Of a DNA stretch of 64,000 nucleotides, positions 1 to 21,400 are shown piece by piece. The translations under genes and the position numbers were made by a program. The notes beneath the pieces were generated by a model. That model saw nothing but the letters and a program-made list of their open reading frames with translations. It did not search any database and was not told where the DNA came from. The stretch's first letter is position 1, and every line of letters begins with the position of its first letter. The stretch is from Acanthochromis polyacanthus. Lineage: Eukaryota; Chordata; Actinopteri; Pomacentridae. The stretch is taken from the NCBI RefSeq assembly GCF_021347895.1, contig NC_067131.1:6538653-6602652 (forward strand), in the 5' to 3' direction.

Positions 1-941
1 TGAGATTGCAAGTTTTCTTTTTGAAAGAGTCTTCCGAATAAACCACCAAAAGCATCGCAGCCTTGAACCTGAACCTGATGGGATTTCATCTAATGGGATT
101 TCATGGCATGGGAATGTTCTGAGTATCAAACTGAAGGTTCTTAAACTCACTTTCTAACAATCATTTAAGAATCCTAGTAAAACACTATCTATCCATTCAC
201 ATTGCTGTGTAAACTCACTGTATTATTGTACTGTACACTACAGGCGTTTTCTGAATGAAACTCTGGGACAAGAAAAAGACATTGAATATAAAGGATTAAC
301 AAACTGTGTGAAGGAACAAAAATGTAATCACTGACCATCATGTCGTAACTGCCCATAATTTAAAAAAAGAAATCTATATTACTGAAGCTGATAACCAGAA
401 TGTAATTTTAAGAAGATTTGTGTTGCAATGCAGCACATTGGTGTCTATTTTCAACAATTCTCGCCGGACATGAAAAGCAAATAGTCGCAGATGTGAAAAT
501 GTCTGAGTGATGATGCCAAAAGATACTGACAGACACCAAACAACAAATAAACTGCACCAGTTCTTTAAAGAACATATCTCTACCTTGAAGAAACATTGTG
601 AAAAATATGTATACCAGTTCTTCTGTGCATGTTTTTTTTAAGCTTTAAGTGGCTAACATGTACATTCATACATGTAAATTTACCTTTTCCCCTCATTCAC
701 CATCTTAGAAATGTTTTAACTCTTTAAATGAGGCATCGGCTTTTTAATCCCTCCAATTTGAAAGAAAACACCAATTAAGCACACCCAGGAAAGCCAGGAG
801 TCATGTTAGTTTCTGTGGTTGTAGGTGGTAGTAGATCATGGGCATTTACTACATGATACAGGATCAGTTTTTACATTTGGAGTCTTTTCATGCAGTAAAT
901 ATTGCGCACTCAGAGGTCTAACTATACTTTCTGTCCTACAG
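1..941. other. Intronic sequence upstream of the first visible ldb3 exon
   Basis: No coding exon is supported here. I looked for the LDB3 exon that normally precedes the next one and did not find it. The stretch is AT-rich with ordinary intron character and ends in a pyrimidine-containing tract before the acceptor AG at 940-941. Confidence 0.6.
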
Positions 942-3900
942 TGGAGTTCTGCCCATGAAGGACCCTGTGGTAGACTGTGCATCTCCAGTGTACCAGGCAG
1001 TGATCAGGCCAGGAGAGACGGTCCAGGACATGTCTGAATGGGCTCGCCGTGCTGCCAACCTGCAGTCCAAGAGCTTCAGGATTCTGGCCCACATCACTGG
1101 AACTGAATACCGTCAGTACATCGACCCGTCCTTTTCTTTTATTTCTTCTTTTGTCCTCTTTCTTGATAGCCTAGCCGCGCTAGACCCAGGTCTGAAGACG
1201 CAAGGGTCTAGGAACTCTCAACAGAGAGGGAGGCGGGCTAAAAGGTTGTCTTTCAAATCACTCTGCAGCAATTGGGTAGGTATACAACCAATCAGCGCAA
1301 CGAATAGGCTGACGTAGTTCCTAGAGCACCGGAAATCAGAGGATATGGTAGTTCGGTGAAGCCTTATTTATACAGTCAATGGGTGAAGCTCAAGTATATT
1401 ACAGACATGTTAACAGAAAGATTATTCAGAGTCGGTGCTAATGGAGCTCAACGACTGTTGTCGTTTTTGTTGTTGACCCTGGCAGAGAATTAAATTCGTT
1501 GCCGTGAGTTGTCTCGTGGGGTTAGGCTAGTTGTTTCCGGTTGTTTCTGTCAGAATCGTCCCGCCTCTGTCGTCACTTATTTATGCCCGTCATCTGACTC
1601 TACACTTCATGGTGATTCGTCGGCCAGTTTTAGGAGCATCCAACTTCGAGGCTTGGTAGTGTCTACAGATACGGACCCGTACCCGTAGCCTGTGGGCTAC
1701 GGATACGACACTTTCCCTTTGCCAGACAGATACGGACCCATACGCAAGTCTCGCGAGTCAAGAAGCTGCTAACCACTGCAAACTGTTGAAAGATAAGCAA
1801 AGGTTAAGGTTAGGGTTAGTGTTGGGGTCAGGTTTAGGGTCCATACCTGTAGTACCGATGCTATGGGTCCGTACCGCTAGTGTCTACCAGGAGTCACGTG
1901 ACCAGATCTCGCGTATCTGATTGGCAAATGGCAAGTGCCGTATCCGTAGTCCATAGGCTACGGGTACGGGTCCGTACTTCTAGCAACAACCTCGAGGCTT
2001 ACCGAGGGTAACTAGACTGACCCTGGCAGAGAATTAAATTCGTTGCTGTGGGTTGTCTAGCGCGGCTAGGCTACTTTCTTGATGCATCTCAGCTAAAACT
2101 CTTATCTTATATGTAATTGCTAAATTCCCTTTGCTGTCCATTTTCTGTCTCTGCAGTGCAAGACCCAGATGAGGAAGCCCTGGCGAAGTCGAGGTAAGTG
2201 GTCACTGAAGGAGACGCCATCGCTCGCTTTTGGAGCTTCTAAACTCCATGTCATTGGATACGCAAAGAAATTTCCCACTGTATTGAAGAACAAAATTATT
2301 CTGACCCCTGTGGATGTCCCTGTTCCTTCAAAGATGTTTTATCATTTTGGGAAATATACTTGTTTGGTTTCTTGCCAAGAGTTAGATGAGAGGACTGGTA
2401 TCACTCATGCACCCCTATAGTAAACATGATGGCTTTAGCCTGGCTCTCTCCAAACGGAACCATAATGCTGACCAGCACCAACAGAGCTCACTAATCGACA
2501 CATTTTAGGTCTAAATTATTTAAAGTGTAAAAACAACAAACTAGGCAACTAGCGGTGAATCCATAGAAAGTTGCTGGTTGTAGCAAAGAAATGATCCAAC
2601 ACACAACTTCTAATAAGCACATTTTATAGTCAATTCATCCATCCAATATTTGCATTTTCTTCTGCATATCTGGAGTTGGGTCATGATGGAAGCTGGTTAA
2701 GCAAAGTATCCCAGTCGCCCCTTTCCCCAGCAACGCTTTCTTCCTGGGGGATCCTGAAGTGTTCTCAGGCCAGATGAGATATTGAATCCCTCCACTGGGT
2801 TCTCCAGAGGGGTCTCCCCCCAGGTGGACATACCTGGAAAACCTCCAAATGAAGGCGCCCAGAAGCTATCCTGAAGATTCCAAAACTACCTTAACTGGAT
2901 CCTTTTGTTGTTAAGGAGCAGTGACTCTATTCCAAACTCCGTATAGAAGCCCAGGGTACTCACCTCATCTCTAATGGCCAATTTATGCTTTATGTGTGCA
3001 CAGACTGTAGCTCTGTAGCTGTGTTCACTCAGATCACACGCAGAAACACACAAAGAAACAGCAGCTACTAGTAGATTGGGCTGTGGCACCAGTCATTATC
3101 AGTCATTGTTAGAGTATGCCGGGTACAGTGTGTGAACGTAGCACAGGATATCTGGAGAAATGAAGGCTTCCTACTGGATTTGAGATCCACTGATGGAATT
3201 CTGCACAAACGAAGCTCCACTAAAGTCCTGTGGGCACAACTTCAACTACAACTCTTTTCATAATAAATTACAAAGGTGTGGATGAAGGAAAGTCACCTTT
3301 TATAGTCTCTCCTGGTGCTAAACATTTGTTTTAAGCACTGCTTGTTTTCCTGGCACAGGGCACTTGTGGTACAGACAGTCCCCACAGACTTGGGTGGATG
3401 ACAAATTATTTCCTACCTTGGGAATTGGCCTTAAGACTAAACCTCGCCACCCCATGGAGGAAGCGGCTTTTGGCAGCTTGTATCTGCCATCTCATTCTTT
3501 CGGTCACGACTAGTAAATCAAGAACTCTGTCTTCCACCTCAACTCCCTCTTCACCATAACAGTTTAGTACAATATAGCACAAATCTGTGTCTACCTCAAG
3601 CACCATTTCCTCATCACTCATGGACAAAATGTCAAGATTCTTCATCTTGGCTAGAGGCAGAATCTCACCCCCACCCAATGCTCCTGTTTTGACAGAAAAC
3701 TATGGCTTCAGATGTGAGGTGTTGACACTGTGTAGATTTTTTGTACAGATTAAACAAATGAAACGTATTGTGGTAAATCTTAAGCTTCAGAGGTGTTGGT
3801 GGAAAGAGTCAGACAAGCTGTTTCCATGTTTTCACTGTTCATGCTAAGCTAAGCTAACCAGACGCTTGTGGTAGCTTCCACCAAACCAACATGAGTGTGA

Positions 3901-4094
3901 TATGAGTCTTCTCATCTAACTCAATACCAACGTATATCTCTATAATTGTCATAAAATATCCAATGTAACAGTTTTTTCATGCCGTTCTCACCATCAGAGA
4001 GAAGTTTGAGTCTGAGGTCAAAGGGCCTCGCTTTGCCAAGCTGAAGAACTGGCACCACGGACTGTCTGCACAGATCCTCAACATCCAGGAATAA
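942..4094 (+). CDS. ldb3: LDB3/ZASP (Cypher)-type PDZ-LIM family protein, last three exons of the short isoform (5' part outside window)
   Basis: Three coding exons join in frame: 942-1111, 2157-2193 and 3998-4094 (stop TAA 4092-4094). All introns have GT-AG borders (donors GTCAGT and GTAAGT). The first exon encodes ASPVYQAVI, then [20 protein letters not shown] and ITGTEY. The second encodes [12 protein letters not shown]. The last begins REKFE and ends [15 protein letters not shown]. This order is the ZASP-motif/linker region of LDB3 followed by the alternative C-terminal exon of the LIM-less short isoforms; PDLIM1 and PDLIM3 share a related tail. LDB3 is a Z-disc scaffold that binds alpha-actinin through its PDZ domain, which lies upstream of the window. 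No LIM-domain exon was found between 4094 and the next gene. Neighbouring sncg and glud1 favour ldb3 over other PDLIM genes. Which teleost duplicate (a or b) cannot be told. Confidence 0.86.
1158..2082. mobile_element. Non-autonomous TIR DNA transposon in an ldb3 intron, itself containing a second MITE
   Basis: The element spans 1167-2073. It starts TAGCCTAGCCGCGCTAGAC and ends with the exact reverse complement (2055-2073). It is flanked by a perfect 9 bp direct repeat, CTTTCTTGA (1158-1166 and 2074-2082). No transposase reading frame is present. A segment of about 40 bp starting GACCCTGGCAGAGAATTAAA occurs twice, near 1478 and 2018. A 9 bp target duplication suits Mutator-like elements, but the superfamily is a guess. 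Confidence 0.82.
1647..2000. mobile_element. Nested hAT-like MITE with strong subterminal palindromes
   Basis: The element spans 1655-1992. It is flanked by an 8 bp direct repeat, CGAGGCTT (1647-1654 and 1993-2000), the length typical of hAT elements. Its ends are imperfect inverted repeats sharing the core TACGGACCCGTACCCGTAG (left near 1670, inverted near 1977). Each end also has an inner hairpin built on GTAGCC/GGCTAC. The middle holds TTAGGG-like runs near 1806-1840. It lies inside the larger TIR element, so it inserted later. Confidence 0.72.
2640..3560 (-). mobile_element. Decayed LINE (non-LTR retrotransposon) ORF2 C-terminal fragment
   Basis: Read on the minus strand, 3406-3530 encodes [20 protein letters not shown]. 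About 415 bp further on, 2886-2990 encodes [20 protein letters not shown] and then KRIQLR. From 2850 down to 2660, pieces such as [18 protein letters not shown] follow. These match the C-terminal part of ORF2 downstream of reverse transcriptase in LINEs common in fish genomes (ERMRxxIQAAExxFLRRVAG ... GRPRxRWRDYVxxLA). Frame breaks and a roughly 0.4 kb foreign insert (about 2995-3405) show the copy is dead. Confidence 0.7.
3690..3965. repeat. Teleost dispersed repeat (GCTAAGCTAAGCTAA type)
   Basis: The motif ATGCTAAGCTAAGCTAACC near 3840, followed by a TAGCTTC block and a CTTCTCATCTAACTC block near 3907, is a combination I know from an abundant interspersed repeat of fish genomes. It ends about 30 bp before the last ldb3 exon. 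No target duplication was identified. Confidence 0.5.
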
Positions 4095-6600
4095 AGAGAA
4101 GGAGAAAAAAAAAACAAGAAAAAGAGACAAAGACGAGAAGAAGGACATGCAAAAGATGACATGGACAAAAGCACAAGAGTTAACAGGAAGAGGGGGATAA
4201 GTTATGGTGAAAATAAGGAGCAGGAGGAGAAGCAAACTCCTCAGGAATGTGGGATAGTGTTGTAGCCTTAAATTAGTAGAATGTGAGATACATGTTAGTG
4301 TGAGAATGCCATATGTTCATACGCCCTAATGTCAAATGTATCTGTCTGCTGCTGAGACCTGATCCTGCATTTTGGGGTTTTTCTTTCTTTGTTTCCTGTT
4401 TGTTTGGGTTCTGTCTCTCTTAAGTTAAAGAGAAATTGTACAAAAAATACGTATTCAAGTGAAAATGCAGAAATGATGTTTCTTTTATGCCCCAGGACAT
4501 AAACACACACACACACACACACTAATGTACACATTTTAACACTATGAGCATGTTTTGTGAGGCGGCACACGAAGAGAAGTACACAAATAGAGATTTATCT
4601 ACATGCACAAATACAGTATGTAAAAAATGCACTCAGAAATGTATTGATATCAATGTGAATAAATGTTTTCTTAAAACTAATCAGCTGAGTGTACTGTTGG
4701 AAAACCCACAAAGGAAATCAACGCGTGACACTTTTTATTCTGAGAATCGGAACCGGAAGCATGAAGTTGTGTCAAAATTGATGGAGTTGATCCTCAATCA
4801 ACGAGTCATATTTCCCGTCGTTTCCATTGCTGGTGGGAAGGCAGAAGGAGTGTTTTGACTGTCAAAGATCACCTAATAGCATTTGCCAGAATAATATGAT
4901 TGTTTATTCGCTGCTGGCTACATGGACGGTGACACAACTGTGATGGCAAAGCAGACAAAGCTTCAAATACACTGCATGAGGAGCTGACTATTACAGTGAC
5001 TGCATTCTCAAAATTAGATTTGTTTAATTTATGGCAAAAAAGAGACTTCAGATGGCTGAGTTACTTCTGAAGGGGATTTACAATGTAGCTAAAAGTACTG
5101 GTATTATAATTTAGTTGGAATGAGTAGAATTACAAACAAGAACAGTGAAAGGGAAATGCTCAGAAATGCTGATCTGCTTGGATTTCACTGACATGTTAGC
5201 CGTTTTGAAAGCCTTCATTTGGACTCATATTTGTGGCCCCAGCCAAATGTCAGTCCAATTTTAGCTGAGAAATATATTGAGGTGTTTAACTGATAATTGC
5301 TCTACTATGAGATAGGTTGGTTTGGGTTTATCGGAGGCGAAAACAGCTGGAAGTAACGCGAAACGGTGAAGCTGTAAAACCAAAATAGTCAGTTGGTAGA
5401 TGCTAAAACACTTCATTTTTAAAATCCCTGCAATACAGGAAACAACAGCAATAATCTTAGAATAACCAACTACATGCTAAAAATTGCCAGTTTTGATGAA
5501 GATTTGGACCCTGCAATAAGGCTAGCCTACTTAGCTCTTTTGGGGAATTGGCCATCGCTCCCCATGAGCAAAACAGTCTCTTCAAACCTGAAATGAAATG
5601 ACACGTGATCATACAATTAACAGATGAAGACTTGACTTGTACTTCCCCACAAAAAAACTTGAAATCAGGGTCTGCCACTGATGATTTGACATGTTTGAAT
5701 TTGCCAACTGAAGTATGAATAATGCTCTACCCTGCTAAGAGAACCCTGAGTCCTGCCATAGTGCTGCGTCATGATGTGATCTGTGCTGCCATCACCAGAG
5801 GGCAGTGCGATTGCATTCAGTCCAAGACCCAAGAAGAGGAGATCCACATCTGTGCATCAGCAGCAGAGCACTACATGGATCTATTCACTATAAAACACAT
5901 CGCTTTCTCCTCCTGTCACCGCTGTTTTTATCACAGAGAAACCAAAGAATAGAATTCCCTCAGCTGTTTGTTTCTTTTCACCACTATTTTGATGAAAAAC
6001 AATGAAAATGAAAGAAATAAAGAGCTATTATAATTACTCAATTGCTGTGCTGCTGAGCTGGCACGTCTGGGAAGAAGAAGAAGAGGAAGAGGAAGAGGAG
6101 GGGAGCGGTTGTGACTCATCCAGGTGGAGATGACGAAGCATTTTCTCTCCTCGCATCAATAAAAATGGCTGCAGGTGGGATGTACCTGCAGTCATTAGGA
6201 TTTAATGCAGCTCGGTGAGGTTTTGCTCGCAGACACCTTGGGCAAGAAAACATGACCATGTACAGATACATAAACTGAATGTGTTTACTGATGGCACTTA
6301 CAGTGAGAAATTAGAAAGAGGGAAGAAGAAATCACATCTTTGGGACGAGCTGCGTGATGTGATTACAGATTACATGACAGCATCTCACAAGCCGTATGAC
6401 GTGCAAAAAAGAAATCCTCTGCTTATGTAACGGAGGCTCGCATGCTCAGCATCCAGAAAAGGTGTTGCTCAGAACAACGTGCCAATCAGAAAAATATGCA
6501 CACGGAGAGAGCCGGAGGCTGAGAGGCGAGCATGAGTTAGAATCATCAGAGGAAAGATGGATGAGAGTGGAAGGATGGTCGAGGGGCGGGGTTGCTGCAT
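4095..6600. other. ldb3 3' flank and ldb3-sncg intergenic region
   Basis: Possible poly(A) signals (AATAAA) lie at about 4659 and 6015. A (CA)10 microsatellite is at 4503-4522 and a purine-rich GAA/GGA run at about 6073-6105. I searched for LIM-domain exons of ldb3 here and saw none. No other gene is supported. Confidence 0.5.
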
Positions 6601-6952
6601 GACTTGAAAATGCTGCAGCATCCGGCCGTCTCTCCTCCTCCTCCTCCTCTTCGTCTCCCCATCTCGTGCACACCGGCTGTTTCCTCCCCCCTCTCTCCTC
6701 TCCTCTTCCTCTCTCTCTCTCTCTCAGTCTGTGTGCTGTAGCCCTGCTGTGCGATCCTCTCAGCCCTCTGTTGTAGCACCAAAGGGAGGACACACACTCT
6801 CACGCACAGACACACACACACACACACACACACTCTGACATCTCGCATAGTCTCTTCTGCACACTCACCGTAAAGCACCAACCAGCCAGCCAGCCAGCCA
6901 GCCAGCCAGGCCCGATCGGAGACAGGGGAGCCCAGCCGTCTCGTCGCCCAAG
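6600..6952 (+). promoter_or_regulatory. gamma-synuclein promoter/5'UTR region, TATA-less and rich in simple repeats
   Basis: This segment is clearly more GC-rich than the flanking DNA. It has a CTCCTC-rich tract (about 6630-6730), an (AC)12 run (6810-6833) and a GCCA tetranucleotide run (6882-6909), then the start codon in AAGATGG at 6951-6956. No TATA box is evident. The transcription start is not determinable by eye. Confidence 0.45.
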
Positions 6953-15751
<8,799 letters not shown>

Positions 15752-16268
15752 ACGTCTTCCGGCCCCCCCACCCCCCCGTCCTCCCCGGCAGCCCCTCTCT
15801 CCCCCCTCCTCCGCCTTGCTGTACCAGAATCCAGATGTTCAACATATTTTTTTGTGACTTTATGGAACCAAAATCAACTAAAAACAGACTCTTCCGGATG
15901 CTGCACCTCCTCAGCCCTTGTCTCTTTCTCTCTCTCTCTATCTCCCCCCTCACCCCCTACTCCCTCTCTCTCTCTCTCTCCTCACCCCTTTCTGCCTCGT
16001 CACTCCCCCTCGATGCCACTTTGCCCTCACCCTTGAATTTCCTGCAGCCTGTAGCTTTTTTCTTCCACTGCCTCCCCCTTCCTCCCCCACACCTCCTCAG
16101 CCTCACCCGTGTGTTAGTGTCGTCCTGATATGAGCCCTCTCGTTGTTGCCACCCCCGCTCACCTGACCGACCGATAGGGAAAACACACAAACACACACAC
16201 ACACACACGCCAACGTAAAAAGAGACACACCTTCATCAGGCACATCAGTGGAAACACTCACATACAGT

Positions 16269-16318
<50 letters not shown>

Positions 16319-17796
16319 GGCAAATGAGTGGCACAAATAGGTGTGTGCGTACAGTAAAGTGGGGTGTGTGTGACTGAGGCAGGGCATGAGAGGGTGTGTG
16401 AGCTGCAGTCGATGTGTGTGTCCGTGTTCCAAGCTTGTGTGTGCATGTGTAGCTGCTGGCGCATTAGATAAACCTCCAGAGGCCTGCGCAGGGAAAACTT
16501 TGTGCATCGAAGAGGGTTACCGCTCTGTTTCCTGCGTGTTAGTAGTTAGTTCCAGTAGACTGCATGAACAGATGTGTAGGACGAGTCGTCACGTGTTCCA
16601 CTAGAGAGTAGCAGCTGTACCGTCGTGGCTTTGTATGGCTTTTAGCGTGTCGTTTCGTCTCAGCGTTTTAGGGTTGAAGTAAAACACTCGTGTGCTCATA
16701 CGGCAGGCTGTTTGGACATCTGCGAGTGTCGTGTGGTTTTTTTTTTAGACGTCTCAAATTCAAATTTATCACATGATTGCAACAAATGAGGCTGTTGAAA
16801 TGTGTAAATGTTGATTCCGGATAATAATAGGTGTTTAAAAACGGCTTGTCATATGCCATATGCTCATTAATCTCGGCTGTTAGAGCGGCAGTGTGATGTG
16901 ATGCATGAGGGAGCGAGAGAAGTTTCTAATCTTTCTCTGTGATATGAAATAGAAGGAAAAAAAAGCAGAATTAAACCGGGTGATATCATCTTTAAATTAA
17001 CAGATTAATTTACTGAATTAATTGGATTTGACTGGCAGACATGCAGATTCTGATCATTGAATATAATTATTGGTTAAATGTCTTTAAAGTTACATCAAGA
17101 GCAAAGACAAATAAATGAATTTCTTATGTTAGGAAAAGCAGGGCTGCCAATAATGTGGACAATTTTAAGAATTTTAAGATGACACACGAGTTAGTATTTC
17201 AATTTTAACAGACAACCCAAAGTTTCCAGGAGGAGATTTGTGCAAAATTCTAAATAGTTTCAAATTGTTTTAACCATTTAATAGTCATAAAAGGGAAATT
17301 GAAATTAAAAACTCGACTTTATTTGTGTAAAATTATGGAAAACAAATCCTCAAATGATGGAATTGGTTTGAGTTTTTAACAATTTGAAGCCACATAAAAA
17401 GTAATTAAAATGAAAAACCGGGCTTTTAAGGTTAAAAATGTTCAAAAATGCTCATTCCAGAAGGAAATAGGATCACTTCTTGTTCTTTAGTAGTTGCTTT
17501 TGTTGTCTCTTGTGAAACTGGTTTGCATGCCGTGGAGAGAAACAAGCATTCGGGACGTTAGAGTCAGTGAAATTCTGTGATTTATGCGGCTGATGGAAAA
17601 AGAGCAGAATGAAGTTTTTCTCATAGATCAGCTTTGTGTGTAGTTCAGTGTGTAGCTTGAATTCTGGGATGTGTAGTTGTTTTCTAGTCAACTTTTTACT
17701 TCACACTAACTAGTCTGGCTGTTGTGAAGCTCCCGCCCATCGACTGTCTCAGCCAATCAGACGACTCCTTTCTTCCAGTCCACGCCTGCCCAGCAT

Positions 17797-17832
<36 letters not shown>

Positions 17833-18323
17833 ATCGTATGTGTGTGCGTACATATGTGTGTTGACACAGAACAGGTTCAGCCAGCAAAGTGTGTGTGTGT
17901 GTATGTGTGTGCGGTTGTGTGTGTGTTTGTGTCTAGAGCAGGTTTGTGTGTTTTTACTTTGAAGCCAATGGAAACTGATGACTGCATGTTGCCTTATCAA
18001 GCAATCTCACATTCACACACACGCACACACACACACACATACACACATGCACAACACACCACACAACACACAGCACACTCTGGACAACACACAACCACGA
18101 ATCCCACCACGAATACACACAGACACGAATCACACACCATGTTTAAGTTGGCATCAAAGCAGACTCGCTGATTTTATAAACAGTACCAGTGAAATTAAAG
18201 AGGTTTTGTTGAAATCCAGCTTCAGTGTCAAGAGTTTATTTGAAGATGTGGGTGCTGAGTGATTGAAGTTTGACTGATAAAGTTTTCAACAGGTTAATCT
18301 CACATTTAGAGACATATGAACAC
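15752..18323 (+). other. sncg 3'UTR and flank, dense in CA/GT microsatellites
   Basis: After the stop come a C-rich and then CT-rich stretch (15760-15990), (CA)n at about 16191-16208 and 16274-16315, (GT)n at 17799-17832 and 17890-17930, and a CA-rich degenerate run at 18013-18130. The 3'UTR end is not certain; an AATAAA lies at about 17109. No further gene is supported. Confidence 0.55.
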
Positions 18324-18490
18324 GTTTTGTGACATTAGGTTTAACCCAATAAATATGCAAAAAAAAAAAAAAACATCATGGTTTAGTATGTCGTGCAAAA
18401 TACTGATGTTTTTGTAATATTTTGGATGACATACTGAACTATGAAGTTTTTTTTTACATATTTAATGGGTTAACCCTAATGTCACAAAAC
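18324..18490. mobile_element. Palindromic MITE-like element, apparent founder of the adjacent satellite
   Basis: The two ends are near-perfect inverted repeats. The left end starts GTTTTGTGACATTAGG with TTTAACCCAATAAATATG after it; the right end contains CATATTTAATGGGTTAACCC and closes CTAATGTCACAAAAC. The arms continue inward through a poly(A)/poly(T) block and then a GTTTAGTATGTCGTGCAAAA half mirrored by TTTTGGATGACATACTGAAC, meeting at about 18405. It is the only copy in the region with both arms. Every later spacer in the array is only its right half. Confidence 0.78.
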
Positions 18491-21400
18491 CATCATGGTT
18501 TGGTATGTCGTCCAAAATATGGAAAAACGTCATAGTTTATAGTATGTGGTCCAAAATATGAAAAAAAAGTCATAGTTTAGTATGTGGTTCAAAATATGAA
18601 AAAAAGTCATAGTTTCGTATGTGGTTCAAAATATGAAAAAAAAGTCATAGTTTAGTATGTGGTCCAAAATATGAAAAAAAAGTCATAGTTTCGTATGTGG
18701 TTCAAAATATGAAAAAAAAGTCATAGTTTAGTATGTGGTCCAAAATATGAAAAAAAGTCATAGTTTAGTATGTGGTTCAAAATATGAAAAAAAAGTCATA
18801 GTTTCGTATGTGGTTCAAAATATGAAAAAAAAGTCATAGTTTAGTATGTGGTCCAAAATATGAAAAAAAAGTCATAGTTTCGTATGTGGTTCAAAATATG
18901 AAAAAAAGTCATAGTTTAGTATGTGGTCCAAAATATGAAAAAAAAGTCATAGTTTAGTATGTGGTTCAAAATATGAAAAAAAGTCATAGTTTAGTATGTG
19001 GTCCAAAATATGAAAAAAAAGTCATAGTTTCGTATGTGGTTCAAAATATGAAAAAAAAGTCATAGTTTAGTATGTGGTCCAAAATATGAAAAAAAAAGTC
19101 ATAGTTTAGTATGTGGTTCAAAATATGAAAAAAAGTCATAGTTTCGTATGTGGTTCAAAATATGAAAAAAAAGTCATAGTTTAGTATGTGGTCCAAAATA
19201 TGAAAAAAAGTCATAGTTTAGTATGTGGTTCAAAATATGAAAAAAAAGTCATAGTTTAGTATGTGGTCCAAAATATGAAAAAAACGTCATAGTTTCGTAT
19301 GTGGTTCAAAATATGAAAAAAAAGTCATAGTTTCGTATGTGGTCCAAAATATGAAAAAAACGTCATAGTTCCGTATGTGGTCCAAAATATGAAAAAAAAG
19401 TCATAGTTTAGTATGTGGTCCAAAATATGAAAAAAAAAAGTCATAGTTCCGTATGTGGTCCAAAATATGAAAAAAAAGTCATAGTTTAGTATGTGGTCCA
19501 AAATATGAAAAAAACGTCATAGTGTAGTATGTCGTCCAAAATATGGAAAAAACGTCATAGTTTCGTATGTGGTCCAAAATATGAAAAAAAGTCAGAGTTT
19601 AGTATGTCGTGCAAAATACTGATGTTTTTGTAATATTTTGGATGACATACTGAATTATGAAGTTTTTTTGTACATATTTAATGGGTTAACCCTAATGTCA
19701 CAAAACCATCATGGTTTAGTATGTGGTCCAAAATATGAAAAAAAAGTCATAGTTTAGTATGTGGTCCAAAATATGAAAAAAATGTCATAGTTTCGTATGT
19801 GGTCCAAAATATGAAAAAACGTCATAGTTTACTATGTCGTCCAAAATATGAAAAAAAGTCATAGTTTCGTATGTGGTCCAAAATATGAAAAAAAAAGTCA
19901 TAGTTTAGTATGTGGTCCAAAATGTGAAAAAAAGTCATAGTTTAGTATGTGGTCCAAAATATGAAAAAAACGTCATAGTTTCGTATGTGGTCCAAAATAT
20001 GAAAAAAACGTCATAGTTCCGTATGTGGTCCAAAATATGAAAAAAAAGTCATAGTTTAGTATGTGGTCCAAAATATGAAAAAAACGTCATAGTTTACTAT
20101 GTCGTCCAAAATATGGAAAAAACGTCATAGTTTCGTATGTGGTCCAAAATATGAAAAAAAGTCAGAGTTTAGTATGTCGTGCAAAATACTGATGTTTTTG
20201 TAATATTTTGGATGACATACTGAATTATGAAGTTTTTTTTGTACATATTTAATGGGTTAACCCTAATGTCACAAAACCATCATGGTTTAGTATGTGGTCC
20301 AAAATATGAAAAAAAAGTCATAGTTTAGTATGTGGTCCAAAATATGAAAAAAATGTCATAGTTTCGTATGTGGTCCAAAATATGAAAAAACGTCATAGTT
20401 TACTATGTCGTCCAAAATATGAAAAAAAAGTCATAGTTTCGTATGTGGTCCAAAATATGAAAAAAAAAGTCATAGTTTAGTATGTGGTCCAAAATGTGAA
20501 AAAAAGTCATAGTTTAGTATGTGGTCCAAAATATGAAAAAACGTCATAGTTTCGTATGTGGTCCAAAATATGAAAAAAACGTCATAGTTCCGTATGTGGT
20601 CCAAAATATGAAAAAAAAGTCATAGTTTAGTATGTGGTCCAAAATATGAAAAAAACGTCATAGTTTACTATGTCGTCCAAAATATGGAAAAAACGTCATA
20701 GTTTCGTATGTGGTCCAAAATATGAAAAAAAGTCAGAGTTTAGTATGTCGTGCAAAATACTGATGTTTTTGTAATATTTTGGATGACATACTGAATTATG
20801 AAGTTTTTTTTTTACATATTCAATGGGTTAACCCTAATGTCACAAAACCATCATGGTTTAGTATGTGGTCCAAAATATGAAAAAAAAGTCATAGTTTAGT
20901 ATGTGGTCCAAAATATGAAAAAAATGTCATAGTTTAGTATGTGGTCCAAAATATGAAAAAAAAAAGTCATAGTTCCGTATGTGGTCCAAAATATGAAAAA
21001 AAGTCATAGTTTAGTATGTGGTCCAAAATATGAAAAAAACGTCATAGTGTAGTATGTCGTCCAAAATATGGAAAAAACGTCATAGTTTCGTATGTGGTCC
21101 AAAATATGAAAAAAAAGTCAGAGTTTAGTATGTCGTGCAAAATACTGATGTTTTTGTAATATTTTGGATGACATACTGAATTATGAAGTTTTTTTGTACA
21201 TATTTAATGGGTTAACCCTAATGTCACAAAACCATCATGGTTTAGTATGTGGTCCAAAATATGAAAAAAAAGTCATAGTTTAGTATGTGGTCCAAAATAT
21301 GAAAAAAATGTCATAGTTTCGTATGTGGTCCAAAATATGAAAAAACGTCATAGTTTACTATGTCGTCCAAAATATGAAAAAAAAGTCATAGTTTCGTATG

